From: Desulfobacter curvatus DSM 3379 | GTDB lineage: Bacteria > Desulfobacterota > Desulfobacteria > Desulfobacterales > Desulfobacteraceae | Assembly: GCF_000373985.1 (NCBI RefSeq) | Contig: NZ_KB893057.1 | Location: forward strand, 62,001 to 126,000 | Length of the DNA stretch: 64,000 bases | Reading direction: 5' to 3' | In this document: positions 25,316 to 34,187 of the stretch, in pieces | Layout: every line of letters starts with the position of its first letter | Position numbering within the stretch: position 1 is the stretch's first letter | Notes under the pieces: model-generated | Database searches by the model: none | What the model saw: the letters and a program-made list of their open reading frames with translations, nothing else | Told to the model about the DNA's origin: nothing | Program-made: the position numbers and the translations under genes

Positions 25316-26752
25316 ATGGCAAACGCACACAGCATTCTGGTGGTCGATGATGAATTGAGCATGCGTGAGTTCCTTGAGATGCTTCTGTGCAAAAAAGGGT
25401 ATCAGATCACGCTTGCGAAGAACGGCAAACAGGCTCTCAACAGCATCAAACAGAAAAAATATGACCTAGTGCTCACCGATATCCGCTTAGGCGATATTAC
25501 CGGTCTGGATGTGTTGCGGGCCGTGAAAAAAGAACACCCGGATACTGTGGTGATCATGATTTCCGCCTATGCCACAACGGAGATCGCTGTGGAAGCAATG
25601 AACGAGGGGGCTTACGATTTTGTGCCCAAGCCCTTTGACAACAATGAACTTTGCGCCACCATCGCCAAGGCCCTTGAACTTTTGACCCTGGACCAGGAAA
25701 AAGTATACCGATCAACTGAACTTAAAAACCATCTGCATTTCAACCGTATCATCGGAAACAGCCCGGGGATGCAGGCGATTTACCAGCGGATACGCCAGAT
25801 TGCCCCAACCAAAACCAATGTACTGATCACCGGTGAAAGCGGCACAGGCAAGGAGCTTATCGCCCGGGCCATCCACGATAATTCCGAGCGTAAAGACAGG
25901 CCCTTTGTCGTGGTGAATTGCGGCGGCATTCCAGACACGCTCATGGAAAGCGAATTTTTCGGTCATGTTAAAGGCTCTTTTACAGGGGCTGTGGCAGATA
26001 AGCAGGGATTGTTTGAGGCCGCCAATACTGGTACGATTTTTCTAGATGAAATTGGGGAACTGTCCACCTTTCTGCAGGTAAAGCTTTTGCGGGCTGTCCA
26101 GGAAACCCGGTTTAAGCCCGTTGGCGGCACCCGGGAAATTGATGTGAATGTCAGGATTATTTCTGCCACGAATAAAAAATTGGAGCAGGAGGTCATTGAC
26201 GGCAATTTCAGGGAAGATCTGTTTTTCCGCCTCAACGTAATTCCTATTAAGGTGCCCCCCTTGCGGGATAGAAAAGGGGATGTGGAATTACTTGCCGCCC
26301 ATTTTGTTGAAAAATACTCAAAAAAACTGGGCAAGGATATCGTAAAGCTGTCGTCCTATGCCGTTGATTTTTTGAACCGGTATTCCTTCCCAGGAAATGT
26401 CAGGGAGCTTGAAAACCTGATCGAGCGATCTGTGGCTCTTTCCTCTACCAACATCATCCTGCCCGAAAGCCTGACCATTTCCTCGCACAAACGTCGACGC
26501 TGGATAGAGGGCATTACGAACAACCGCTATGATTTGGAAGATGTGGTGACCGGTGTGGATTTAGACAAAATCATGTCTGACATTGAAGGCGCATATGTTA
26601 AAAAAGCCATGGAAGTTACCCATGGTAACAAAAGTAAGGCAGCTGAGCTTTTAAATTTAAGCTTAAGATCTTTCAGATATCGCCTGGACAAAACCATGCC
26701 GGACAAAAATGAATCCGTTAATAGTGATGCGGGGCAAGGGAATCAAGGTTGA
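25316..26752 (+). CDS. pilR: Sigma-54-dependent response regulator, PilR-like
   Basis: The 478-residue protein has three parts: a receiver domain (about 5-120, phosphoryl acceptor Asp55 in VLTDIRLGD), a sigma-54 AAA+ activator domain (about 143-370; Walker A GESGTGKE, sigma-54 contact loop GSFTGA, FLDEIGEL), and a Fis-type helix-turn-helix (NKSKAAELLNLSLRSFRYRL). It lies just upstream of a sigma-54 promoter and pilA, so PilR is the natural reading. The contact loop has Ser instead of the usual Ala (GSFTGA for GAFTGA), seen in other functional members. No PilS histidine kinase gene is adjacent; it must be elsewhere. Confidence 0.88.
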   Translation: MANAHSILVVDDELSMREFLEMLLCKKGYQITLAKNGKQALNSIKQKKYDLVLTDIRLGDITGLDVLRAVKKEHPDTVVIMISAYATTEIAVEAMNEGAYDFVPKPFDNNELCATIAKALELLTLDQEKVYRSTELKNHLHFNRIIGNSPGMQAIYQRIRQIAPTKTNVLITGESGTGKELIARAIHDNSERKDRPFVVVNCGGIPDTLMESEFFGHVKGSFTGAVADKQGLFEAANTGTIFLDEIGELSTFLQVKLLRAVQETRFKPVGGTREIDVNVRIISATNKKLEQEVIDGNFREDLFFRLNVIPIKVPPLRDRKGDVELLAAHFVEKYSKKLGKDIVKLSSYAVDFLNRYSFPGNVRELENLIERSVALSSTNIILPESLTISSHKRRRWIEGITNNRYDLEDVVTGVDLDKIMSDIEGAYVKKAMEVTHGNKSKAAELLNLSLRSFRYRLDKTMPDKNESVNSDAGQGNQG

Positions 26753-26892
26753 CATTTTTTGTCAACCGGATTATCCTTTTTGTAAAAATTCAGCGAAAAA
26801 TCGTTTTAGTTCATTTGTAATATTTTAGTTCATTGAAGTAAATTTTATTTAAAATTAAAAGGTTATGAATAAATATAAGTTGTTCTTTGTTC

Positions 26893-26908
26893 TGGCATTG
26901 CTTTTGCG
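26893..26908 (+). promoter_or_regulatory. Sigma-54 promoter of pilA
   Basis: The sequence tggcattgcttttgcg contains TGGCA and TTTGC with exactly 10 bases between the GG and GC, matching the -24/-12 consensus. It is about 70 bp upstream of the pilA start and directly after the pilR gene. Transcription should begin about 12 bp beyond the GC. Confidence 0.85.
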
Positions 26909-26975
26909 ATAAGCATTGTCATTCATGAAAAAAGGTTTGTCACATCATTTAACCCAACAAAGAGGAGAGTAAAAA

Positions 26976-27371
26976 ATGACAAAATTTATTAGAAACATCA
27001 GAAACAACCAGAAGGGCTTTACCCTGATCGAACTGATGATTGTTGTGGCCATTATTGGTATCCTGGCGGCCATTGCAATCCCAAATTTTATGAACTATCA
27101 GTGCAAAGCCAAGCAGAGTGAAGCAAAATCCAGTCTTGGAAATATCAGATCAATGCAGGAAGCATATTTTGCCGAATGGGATACATACTCCGCCATCGGG
27201 CCAATCGGATTTGAAACTAAAGGTACACCCCGTTACTCTTATTCTGTGACTAAGGCTGATACTGCTGGCTATACTGCAAGAGCTACAACAACTAATCTTA
27301 ATGGAACAACGGATACGTGGACCATTAATTCCACAGGAACTTTGATAAATACTGCCAATGCTTGTCAATAA
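26976..27371 (+). CDS. pilA: Type IV pilin major subunit
   Basis: The 131-residue prepilin has a short positively charged leader, cleavage site KG|FTLIE (Gly14/Phe15), Glu5 of the mature protein and the standard hydrophobic helix (LMIVVAIIGILAAIAIPNF). After it comes the segment YQCKAKQSEAKSSLGN common in deltaproteobacterial pilins. Cys30 and the near C-terminal Cys130 could form a disulfide, though Cys30 lies within the N-terminal helix, so this is uncertain. The mature chain has 117 residues, a normal-sized rather than truncated pilin. It has a good ribosome binding site (agaggag), a sigma-54 promoter and its own strong terminator. The C-terminal half is Thr-rich and could carry O-glycans (inference). 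Confidence 0.95.
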   Translation: MTKFIRNIRNNQKGFTLIELMIVVAIIGILAAIAIPNFMNYQCKAKQSEAKSSLGNIRSMQEAYFAEWDTYSAIGPIGFETKGTPRYSYSVTKADTAGYTARATTTNLNGTTDTWTINSTGTLINTANACQ

Positions 27372-27390
27372 AAATTGGATTGCAATCTGA

Positions 27391-27428
27391 AAAAGGGTTG
27401 TTCCTGTATGTGTGGAACAGCCTTTTTT
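27391..27428 (+). terminator. Intrinsic terminator of pilA
   Basis: A 14-bp stem (27391-27404 with 27414-27427, two G-U pairs) with a 9-nt loop ends in a T-rich stretch. It lies 20 bp after the pilA stop and 12 bp before the next gene, so read-through or a second promoter must supply the downstream genes. Confidence 0.85.
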
Positions 27429-27439
27429 AAATCATGTAA

Positions 27440-28135
27440 ATGAAACTAAAACTTTCGTATATCCTTTTATTAATACTTCTAATCAGCACGATACTGTGTC
27501 AGTATGACCTTTTGAAAAAAAGATTTGTCTTGACATACACCAACCCGTATTGTTCCTGGTGTAACGATAATCAAGTTGACGAAATCCAATTTATTCCGTC
27601 CAAAACGATTTTCATACGAATGTTTTCGCCAGCAGATCCGGATTTCCTGGCAGATCTTTTATGGATGAGAACCAGTTATTATTTCGGCTCGCATACCGTA
27701 ACGGACCAGGATTATTTTTATTTGTATTACCTGTTAAGCAGAATTACAGATTTATCCCCTAAATGGGAGTTTCCCTATGTTATGGGAGGTATCATTCTTT
27801 TCCTTGAGGCCCAGGCACCTAAGCAGGCCCTTGCCATAATTGACAAAGGAATATTACAAATTAAAAATTCATGGGAACTATTTTTTCTAAAGGGATACAT
27901 CCTTTGGAAAGCATACAATAATTATGAAGAAGCTTCAAAACAGATACTATCCTCATCCCTGAAAAAAGGGGCGCCCTCTTATTTACCATTACTTGCTGCC
28001 TCCTTCTCGTTAAAAACATCAAACAAAATGTTTATAGAAGGGTTTTATAAGATTATCTTGAATACAGTTAAAGATCCTGCTCAAAAACAATTGATACTGA
28101 AAAAAATGGAAAGGTTAAAGGAACGTGACGGATAA
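27440..28135 (+). CDS. PilG-like pilus accessory protein (by position), membrane-anchored helical repeat protein
   Basis: The 231-residue protein has an N-terminal membrane helix (about 5-22), a CSWC motif soon after, and an all-helical remainder with TPR-like spacing (about 90-225, including QALAIIDKGILQI and NNYEEASKQIL). In Myxococcus the order pilA-pilG-pilH-pilI is known, where PilG accompanies an ABC exporter needed for pilus biogenesis. The gene here has the same position before an ABC ATPase and permease, so PilG-like is a contextual call; sequence identity to PilG was not tested. It overlaps the ATPase gene by 11 bp. It starts only 12 bp after the pilA terminator and has a poor ribosome binding site. 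Confidence 0.6.
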   Translation: MKLKLSYILLLILLISTILCQYDLLKKRFVLTYTNPYCSWCNDNQVDEIQFIPSKTIFIRMFSPADPDFLADLLWMRTSYYFGSHTVTDQDYFYLYYLLSRITDLSPKWEFPYVMGGIILFLEAQAPKQALAIIDKGILQIKNSWELFFLKGYILWKAYNNYEEASKQILSSSLKKGAPSYLPLLAASFSLKTSNKMFIEGFYKIILNTVKDPAQKQLILKKMERLKERDG

Positions 28136-29036
28136 TACGTCGATCGTATTGAATAATGTGTCATATGCCGTAAGACAGGGTTTTTTTTTACAGCCTAAGC
28201 AAATAATTAAAAATCTGAGCTTTGTTATTCCGAAAGGTGTTTCCTTTGGGCTAATCGGATCGAACGGAGCTGGAAAGACAACTACTATAAAGTTATGTAC
28301 AGGGATTATTTCGCCCGACTCTGGTGAAGTGCTTATTAATGGTCGTCCTTTGAACTCCGATCATGATAACAGACATGCTGTGGGATTGTTAACTGAGAAT
28401 CAATATATCCCCCAATATTTAACGGTTACAGAATGGCTTAGCTTTTTAGGTACTCTGTCCGGGTTATCAAAACATGAATTAAATGAGTCTATGTCAACGC
28501 AGTTAAGTCAATTCGATCTTACTTCATTGGCTGACAGGAAAATAAATAGCCTCTCCAAAGGTCAAGTGCAACGTGTCGGGTTTGCCCAGGCTTTTCTCAA
28601 TACGCCTCAAATTTTATTTTTAGACGAACCCATGAGTGGTCTTGATCCTGCTTGGAGAGCAAAAATTCATAGTATACTACTCAGTTTTAAAAAAAGCGGA
28701 GGCACTCTTTTATTCAGTTCTCACGTCATATCGGATGTATTGCAGCTTTCAGATATGATTGCCGTGATTAATTGCGGACAGATAAACTGGCAGGGAACTA
28801 TGGCCGACATAATGAATGTTGTCAACCAATACCAGGTGATTGTACATGCACCTTCAGCCCATGTTCTTGAGAGCCGTCTTCAGTGTAAAGAAATGATATC
28901 TCAGCCTGATGGGTCGTACAAGGTCTTAATAGATACCCAAAATATAAATGAGGTATTACAATTGGGGTTAAAAGAAGATATTTCGATCTATTCATTTTCA
29001 CCGGTTTATAATAATATTGAGGACTTATTATCGTGA
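28125..29036 (+). CDS. ABC transporter ATPase, PilH-like
   Basis: The 303-residue ATPase starts with GTG at 28125, preceded by aaagga. It has Walker A GSNGAGKTT (45-53), the signature SLSKGQVQRV, Walker B ILFLDEPMSGLDP and the switch SSHVISD. A C-terminal domain of about 80 residues follows the core, as in CcmA/NodI-type exporters. It overlaps both neighbours and stands in the pilA-linked position of Myxococcus pilH, whose product is required for pilus assembly. What the transporter moves is not known; a lipid-linked or pilus-associated substrate is possible. Confidence 0.85.
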   Translation: MTDNTSIVLNNVSYAVRQGFFLQPKQIIKNLSFVIPKGVSFGLIGSNGAGKTTTIKLCTGIISPDSGEVLINGRPLNSDHDNRHAVGLLTENQYIPQYLTVTEWLSFLGTLSGLSKHELNESMSTQLSQFDLTSLADRKINSLSKGQVQRVGFAQAFLNTPQILFLDEPMSGLDPAWRAKIHSILLSFKKSGGTLLFSSHVISDVLQLSDMIAVINCGQINWQGTMADIMNVVNQYQVIVHAPSAHVLESRLQCKEMISQPDGSYKVLIDTQNINEVLQLGLKEDISIYSFSPVYNNIEDLLS

Positions 29037-29812
29037 AGAGGTTCAGTCGACAGATTTATGCATTCACTCGGGTGATTGTGGTGGAGAATATCAGGAATAA
29101 ATCCTTTTTCATTTTTATTTCGGCTGGTTGTTTGTTGTTTGTGCTATCCAGTTTGCTTGGCAATATTGCTATAGGAGATAAAAGAAGAGTTTTTTTAAAC
29201 AGCGGATTTTGGATCATAGGAATTTGGGGCCTGATTACTTGTTATTTTTTAAGTGCTAAAGCCATCCAAAACGATATTCAAAAAAAAATCATTTATATGC
29301 CGTTGTCTCGGGCGGTACCTCGTTGGATTTATATTTTAGGGAAATTCAGTGGAATATTAACCATGAATTTTTTCGTGTATATTTCTTTGTCAATCCTAAT
29401 GGTTCTCGTACTCGTATTCTCAGGTGAGGCGGTTTCTATCAATATTATAATTGCTTTGATTTCAATTTTTTTTGAATGGTGTGTTTTATCTGGACTCAGC
29501 CTTTTACTTGCGTCCTTCACTTCGCCGCTGCTTCATCTTTTTTTGCTTGTCTCAAGCTACGTTATAGGGCACTGGAGTTCATACCTTTATACCTGGGCTC
29601 AAAATAATAATGAAGCTGTTTTAAGAAGTATTTTAATCCTTCTTTATTACATCTTTCCGAATCTAGAGTCTTTGAATTTCAGGGCAGCCGCTTTGTATGA
29701 GGATAATATCGACCCATCACTTTTTATTCACGGTTTTTTAACCATGTCCGGTTGGACCGCTGTCTTTGTCATTGGTTCGGTCATCATTTTTACCAATCGT
29801 AAAATGGTATAA
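29033..29812 (+). CDS. ABC-2-type permease, PilI-like
   Basis: The 259-residue protein starts with GTG at 29033, overlapping the ATPase gene by 4 bp. It has six evident hydrophobic segments (about 22-42, 57-77, 104-130, 136-160, 165-185, 230-252) and no periplasmic domain, as in ABC-2 permeases. It pairs with the preceding ATPase and takes the place of PilI in the known pilG-pilH-pilI order. The glycan genes that follow it raise the possibility that the exporter handles sugars or lipid carriers rather than pilin. Confidence 0.8.
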   Translation: MKRFSRQIYAFTRVIVVENIRNKSFFIFISAGCLLFVLSSLLGNIAIGDKRRVFLNSGFWIIGIWGLITCYFLSAKAIQNDIQKKIIYMPLSRAVPRWIYILGKFSGILTMNFFVYISLSILMVLVLVFSGEAVSINIIIALISIFFEWCVLSGLSLLLASFTSPLLHLFLLVSSYVIGHWSSYLYTWAQNNNEAVLRSILILLYYIFPNLESLNFRAAALYEDNIDPSLFIHGFLTMSGWTAVFVIGSVIIFTNRKMV

Positions 29813-29818
29813 GATCAA

Positions 29819-31915
29819 ATGGAAGCTTCTTCCAAAACTTTTTCATATTTGTCTGCCGTATCGCTTATCGCAATTATAGTTGTTACGGTCTACAGCAATA
29901 GCTTTGATGCAACCTGGCACCTTGATGATTATGATAATATAGTCAAAAATCCCGGTATTCATCTAACAGATTTGTTTCCCGGTTCTATTATTCAAAGTTT
30001 TTATGCCTCGATTGACGGGGGGCTTTATATAGGGAAAACTCTTTACCGCCCGGTAGCTATGTCTAGTTTTGCTTTAAATTGGTATTGGGGGCAGAATCAC
30101 GTATTCGGATACCATCTGGTCAATATAATCATTCATATTCTTTCCTCAATTTTTCTGTTTTTAGCAGTGCTGTCTCTGCTTAAAGCGAAAAGCGTAGCAG
30201 TTGAAAGTGATTCCATCAGATACCAAACGGCTCTTTTATGTGCGGTGATATGGGCCATTCATCCCATTCATACTTCTGCCGTGACGTATATTGTTCAGCG
30301 AATGGCTTCAATGGCCGGCATGTTTTATATCATGGGCCTTTTTTTTTATGTTAAAATTCGTTTGGCACAGTCGTCCTGGCTGGTTACAGTTTTATTTTGT
30401 GCTGGTTATATAATAGCATTTGTATTTGGGCTGTTAACAAAACAAAATACTATTTTGTTACCAGCTTCCACTTTATTGGTGGAATGGGTATTTTTTCAGA
30501 AAATACCTGTCCGGTCGCTGTTCAAAATTAAATTTTTCGTTTTAATGGCAGGTTTTGTATTATTTTTTGGGGTTTCTGCGATTATATGGACCAGAGGAGA
30601 TATCGCATCACTTTTTGCTGGTTATGAAACAAGACCTTACACTCCGATAGAGAGGTTAATGACACAGTCCCGTATTGTTTGTATGTATTTATATCAATTG
30701 ATATATCCAATAGCATCACAGTTTTCCGTTGAACATGATGTTGTCATATCTAAAAGTTTGTTTTCACCTTGGACGACATTACTCTCAATTGGCATCATTG
30801 GTTCTCTTATTTTTTGGAGTTTGCGGTCATTAAAAAAATATCCTTTATTTGCTTTTGCCATACTTTTTTTCTTTATTAATCACTCGGTAGAATCAACAGT
30901 GCTGAATCTTGAACTTTTTTTTGAACATCGTAATTACATCCCGTCCATGTTTTTTTTTCTGCCCGTTTCATTATGGATGACAACTCTGTTGAATGAATAT
31001 AGCAAAAATAAGGAAAAGCGATTTATTGGGGGGGTAGTCTTTGGTCTAGTGACAATAGTAATTATTGCATTTGGTTTTGGAACCTATATACGGAATATAG
31101 ATTGGAAAACGGAAAGAAGTTTGTGGGAAGCTGCTCGAAATAAGGCTCCTGGAAGAGCGAGGCCGTATCAAAGTATTGGAACCCTTTACTATTTAAAAAT
31201 AGGCGAATGGAAGAAGGCTGAAGAGTTCCATAAAAAGGCACTTCCGCTTAGAGACAGCAAGCCTGCCACTTCTAAAATGATCTGTTACGATAATTTGCGG
31301 TCGATTTACATCAGTATGGGAAAGATAGATGCCGCCGTAGAATGTGGCGCAAAAGCAGTTCGCGCTAAGCCCGAAATTAATGTAGTGTATAATTATATTG
31401 AAACGCTTGTCCTTGCAGATCAACTTGAAGTCGCAGAGAATAGTATCAAAAATTATTTTGGAAAGCATTTTAAAAGAGTACAGGATATTAATCTTCAAAC
31501 GATAATTTACCTTAAACGCCAGAAATTCGAACTGGCTATAGAAAGTGGTCTTACTGCCATAGAAAAAGCGCCTTTTGATGTCGATGCAACTACATATTTC
31601 GGGTATGCCAATTTGGTTAATAGAAAATATGAAAAAGCACGGTATTATTTGAAAAAGTCATTGGAGAATAACACGCCAAACGCATTTTTTGTCAGATTGT
31701 GCTTGATTCAAAATAGCCTTAATGAGAAAAGCGAAGAGATGAGTAGATTTGATGTAACTCAATTAATTGATGATTTTTCCTTAGAAAGGATTCTCAAAGG
31801 TCTCAAAGATCTCAAGTCAGTATCGTATCCGCTTGTTCCGTTAGAGGTAAATAAGATAAGAGACTCAATTCTCATTCAGGTCAGCAATAAAATTGTTGAA
31901 GCAAATACCTTTTAA
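29819..31915 (+). CDS. GT-C membrane glycosyltransferase with C-terminal TPR repeats (TMTC-like)
   Basis: The 698-residue protein has about ten membrane helices in the first 430 residues and a TPR region in the last 260 (for example GEWKKAEEFHKKAL, GKIDAAVECGAKAV, KYEKARYYLKKSL). The first outer loop carries the acidic motif WHLDDYDNIVKNP, matching the catalytic acidic pair of GT-C enzymes and the layout of TMTC-type O-mannosyltransferase-like proteins. Such enzymes transfer sugar from a polyprenyl-phosphate carrier to proteins or glycans on the periplasmic side. Placed straight after the pilus exporter genes, it is the best candidate in the window for a pilin glycosyltransferase or oligosaccharyltransferase (inference). 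It starts 6 bp after the permease gene. Confidence 0.75.
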   Translation: MEASSKTFSYLSAVSLIAIIVVTVYSNSFDATWHLDDYDNIVKNPGIHLTDLFPGSIIQSFYASIDGGLYIGKTLYRPVAMSSFALNWYWGQNHVFGYHLVNIIIHILSSIFLFLAVLSLLKAKSVAVESDSIRYQTALLCAVIWAIHPIHTSAVTYIVQRMASMAGMFYIMGLFFYVKIRLAQSSWLVTVLFCAGYIIAFVFGLLTKQNTILLPASTLLVEWVFFQKIPVRSLFKIKFFVLMAGFVLFFGVSAIIWTRGDIASLFAGYETRPYTPIERLMTQSRIVCMYLYQLIYPIASQFSVEHDVVISKSLFSPWTTLLSIGIIGSLIFWSLRSLKKYPLFAFAILFFFINHSVESTVLNLELFFEHRNYIPSMFFFLPVSLWMTTLLNEYSKNKEKRFIGGVVFGLVTIVIIAFGFGTYIRNIDWKTERSLWEAARNKAPGRARPYQSIGTLYYLKIGEWKKAEEFHKKALPLRDSKPATSKMICYDNLRSIYISMGKIDAAVECGAKAVRAKPEINVVYNYIETLVLADQLEVAENSIKNYFGKHFKRVQDINLQTIIYLKRQKFELAIESGLTAIEKAPFDVDATTYFGYANLVNRKYEKARYYLKKSLENNTPNAFFVRLCLIQNSLNEKSEEMSRFDVTQLIDDFSLERILKGLKDLKSVSYPLVPLEVNKIRDSILIQVSNKIVEANTF

Positions 31916-31924
31916 ATCAAAATC

Positions 31925-33613
31925 ATGATCCAGACTCCAGATAAAAATAGAATGAAAGTTCATCTTTTCATATGGATATATCTGGCGATATTTATTTTTT
32001 TATTATCATTGTTATGGATGTTGTGCCTTGTTCCACCTGTTAGCCGAGATGCGCTCGTTCATCACCTTGCAGTTCCTAAGATCTATCTGAATCATGGCCG
32101 TATTATTGAACTTCCCTGTATGCGATTTTCGTATTATCCTATGAATTTGGATCTTCTTTATTGGGGAGCCTTATATCTTGGAAGTGATATTCTTCCCAAA
32201 TTTATTCACTGTTCTTTTGGGATCGCGACTGTCGGCTGTGTTTTTTATTATCTTAAGACAAGATTGAATATCCATTTTGCAGTGTATGGGGCATTGTTGC
32301 TAATGATTGTTCCCATTTTTATCCGCTTGTCAATAACAGCCTATGTAGACCTCGGCCTTATGTTTTTTTCTTTTGCCGCTTTATTGGGTGTTATTAAATG
32401 GGACGAAACTAATCAGATGCGATATTTGGTCTTAGGTGCTCTTTGTTGCGGTCTCGCAATGGGGACCAAATATAATGGATTGATTACCTTTGTATTTCTT
32501 GCTCTTGGTGTCCTATTCCTGGCTTCCCGAAAAGTGCCACAAATTAAGGCTCTAATGCTTTTTACCAGTTTTGTTTTAATTTCTCTGACAGTGTTTTCTC
32601 CCTGGATGATTAGAAATATGGTCTGGACAGGAAATCCAGTTTACCCTTTATATAATGGTCTTTTTGACTCAGAGCATCAAAAGCAGTGTGAGGTTGCAAG
32701 CTATGCATTGAGTGATCATAGGCTGAAGATTAATAAATTTTTATACAGAAAAAATGTCTATCAAGAGGACACCTTGGATCTTTTGATGCTGCCTTTAAGA
32801 TATTTTTTTCAGGGTAAAGATCATGATCCACGCTATTTTGATGGAAAATTGTCCATCGCCCTTTTGATTTTTCCTTTTTTTTCATTATTAAAAACTAATC
32901 ATAAACAGGCAGTTAGAAGTGAAAAATGGTTTATAGTTTATTTCACTGTGTTATTTTTTTTGTCGGCTTTTTTTGGGGGGCCGCTTAGAGTAAGATATGT
33001 TGTTCCTATTTTGCCTTGCTTAGTTATTTTGAGCGTTTATGGTTTGGACAATATGCTTCGTTTTATCCGGAATAATAGAATAAGAATCTCAAGCTGGTCT
33101 TTTGCCTGTATAATCCTATTTGGAATGAGCCATTCTTTGATTTCGTCGTTCAAGTATATTGTTCAAACTATAGAGAATATTTCGCCGGTTCAATATATCC
33201 GGGGAGATATCAGTCGGGAAGATTATATCACACATTTTCGACCGGAATATTCGACTTTTGAGTATATAAATAATAACCTGCCGGAAGATACAAAAATATT
33301 ATTTTTTTTTCTCGGTGGAAGAGGCTACTATTGTGACCGGCAATATATTCCTGATCAAGATCTTAATCTGTTCAAAATCTATGAGCTGATTCGAGTAGAG
33401 GAAAAATTGGATGATGTCGCTGAATGGTTTAGAAAAAAAGGTATCACTCATTTTGTTTTTAATTATAAAATTGTTCAAGAACGAATTGAAAATGATTTGA
33501 GCCAATCAGAAAAATTACGATTATATACCTTTCTTGATATGTATACCTCTAAGGAATTTGGCAAAAATGGGTTTGGTGTCCATTCTATTTGTTTTAATTT
33601 TTATCGGAAGTAA
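31925..33613 (+). CDS. GT-C family glycosyltransferase (PMT/ArnT-like)
   Basis: The 562-residue protein has about eleven membrane helices up to residue 430, then a soluble C-terminal domain. The first outer loop contains VSRDALVHHLAVPKIYL, a pattern seen in bacterial GT-C enzymes whose acidic residue binds metal, and TKYNGLI marks a later helix. A polyprenyl-linked sugar is the expected donor. It lies 9 bp after the TPR-containing GT-C gene and 3 bp before an acyltransferase gene. Two GT-C enzymes in tandem fit periplasmic glycan or protein modification. The sugar and acceptor cannot be told from sequence. Confidence 0.75.
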   Translation: MIQTPDKNRMKVHLFIWIYLAIFIFLLSLLWMLCLVPPVSRDALVHHLAVPKIYLNHGRIIELPCMRFSYYPMNLDLLYWGALYLGSDILPKFIHCSFGIATVGCVFYYLKTRLNIHFAVYGALLLMIVPIFIRLSITAYVDLGLMFFSFAALLGVIKWDETNQMRYLVLGALCCGLAMGTKYNGLITFVFLALGVLFLASRKVPQIKALMLFTSFVLISLTVFSPWMIRNMVWTGNPVYPLYNGLFDSEHQKQCEVASYALSDHRLKINKFLYRKNVYQEDTLDLLMLPLRYFFQGKDHDPRYFDGKLSIALLIFPFFSLLKTNHKQAVRSEKWFIVYFTVLFFLSAFFGGPLRVRYVVPILPCLVILSVYGLDNMLRFIRNNRIRISSWSFACIILFGMSHSLISSFKYIVQTIENISPVQYIRGDISREDYITHFRPEYSTFEYINNNLPEDTKILFFFLGGRGYYCDRQYIPDQDLNLFKIYELIRVEEKLDDVAEWFRKKGITHFVFNYKIVQERIENDLSQSEKLRLYTFLDMYTSKEFGKNGFGVHSICFNFYRK

Positions 33614-33616
33614 AAG

Positions 33617-34165
33617 ATGAACCTTCATTCTATGGGAATTGACAGTTTCAAAGATGTGCTTGTATTGTTCAAGGGGTTTTGGGAATACCGGCAAAAATAT
33701 GTGCAAGATAAATGGAGAAGATCTTTGCCTTTTGGCGACTATGTTGTTGACCGATGGGAAAAGGCTAAGCTTCTTGGGTTTGGCGAAGGAACCAGCGTTT
33801 ATGACAGCTCGGTTGTCATCGGGGATGTTTCAATCGGAGAAAACACCTGGGTCGGCCCTTTTACCGTTTTAGATGGCTCCGGTGGCCTTAAAATAGGAAG
33901 CTATTGTTCTATTTCAGCAGGTGTCCAGATTTATACCCATGACAGTATCCGCTGGGCAGTTAGTGGTGGAACGGATAAAATTGAGCGGGCACCCACGAAC
34001 ATAGGATCCCGTTGTTACATCGGGCCCAATACAATAATTACCAAAGGCGTAACCATCGGTAGGGGATGTATTATCGGGGCAAACAGTTTTGTGAAAGATG
34101 ATTTGGCCGATAATAGCAAAGCGTTCGGTTCTCCTTGCAAAATTGTAAATAAAGTTAAGATGTAA
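33617..34165 (+). CDS. Hexapeptide-repeat acyltransferase
   Basis: The 182-residue protein has an N-terminal helical part of about 50 residues and then a left-handed beta-helix of hexapeptide repeats (IGDVSIGENTWVGPF, IGSYCSISAGV, IGSRCYIGPNTIITKGVTIG), with a histidine in YTHDS at the place of the usual catalytic base. Such proteins O- or N-acetylate sugars using acetyl-CoA. It lies 3 bp after the GT-C gene and is probably a tailoring enzyme of the same glycan. Confidence 0.8.
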   Translation: MNLHSMGIDSFKDVLVLFKGFWEYRQKYVQDKWRRSLPFGDYVVDRWEKAKLLGFGEGTSVYDSSVVIGDVSIGENTWVGPFTVLDGSGGLKIGSYCSISAGVQIYTHDSIRWAVSGGTDKIERAPTNIGSRCYIGPNTIITKGVTIGRGCIIGANSFVKDDLADNSKAFGSPCKIVNKVKM

Positions 34166-34187
34166 GCATTGATTTGTTTGGTGTTAT

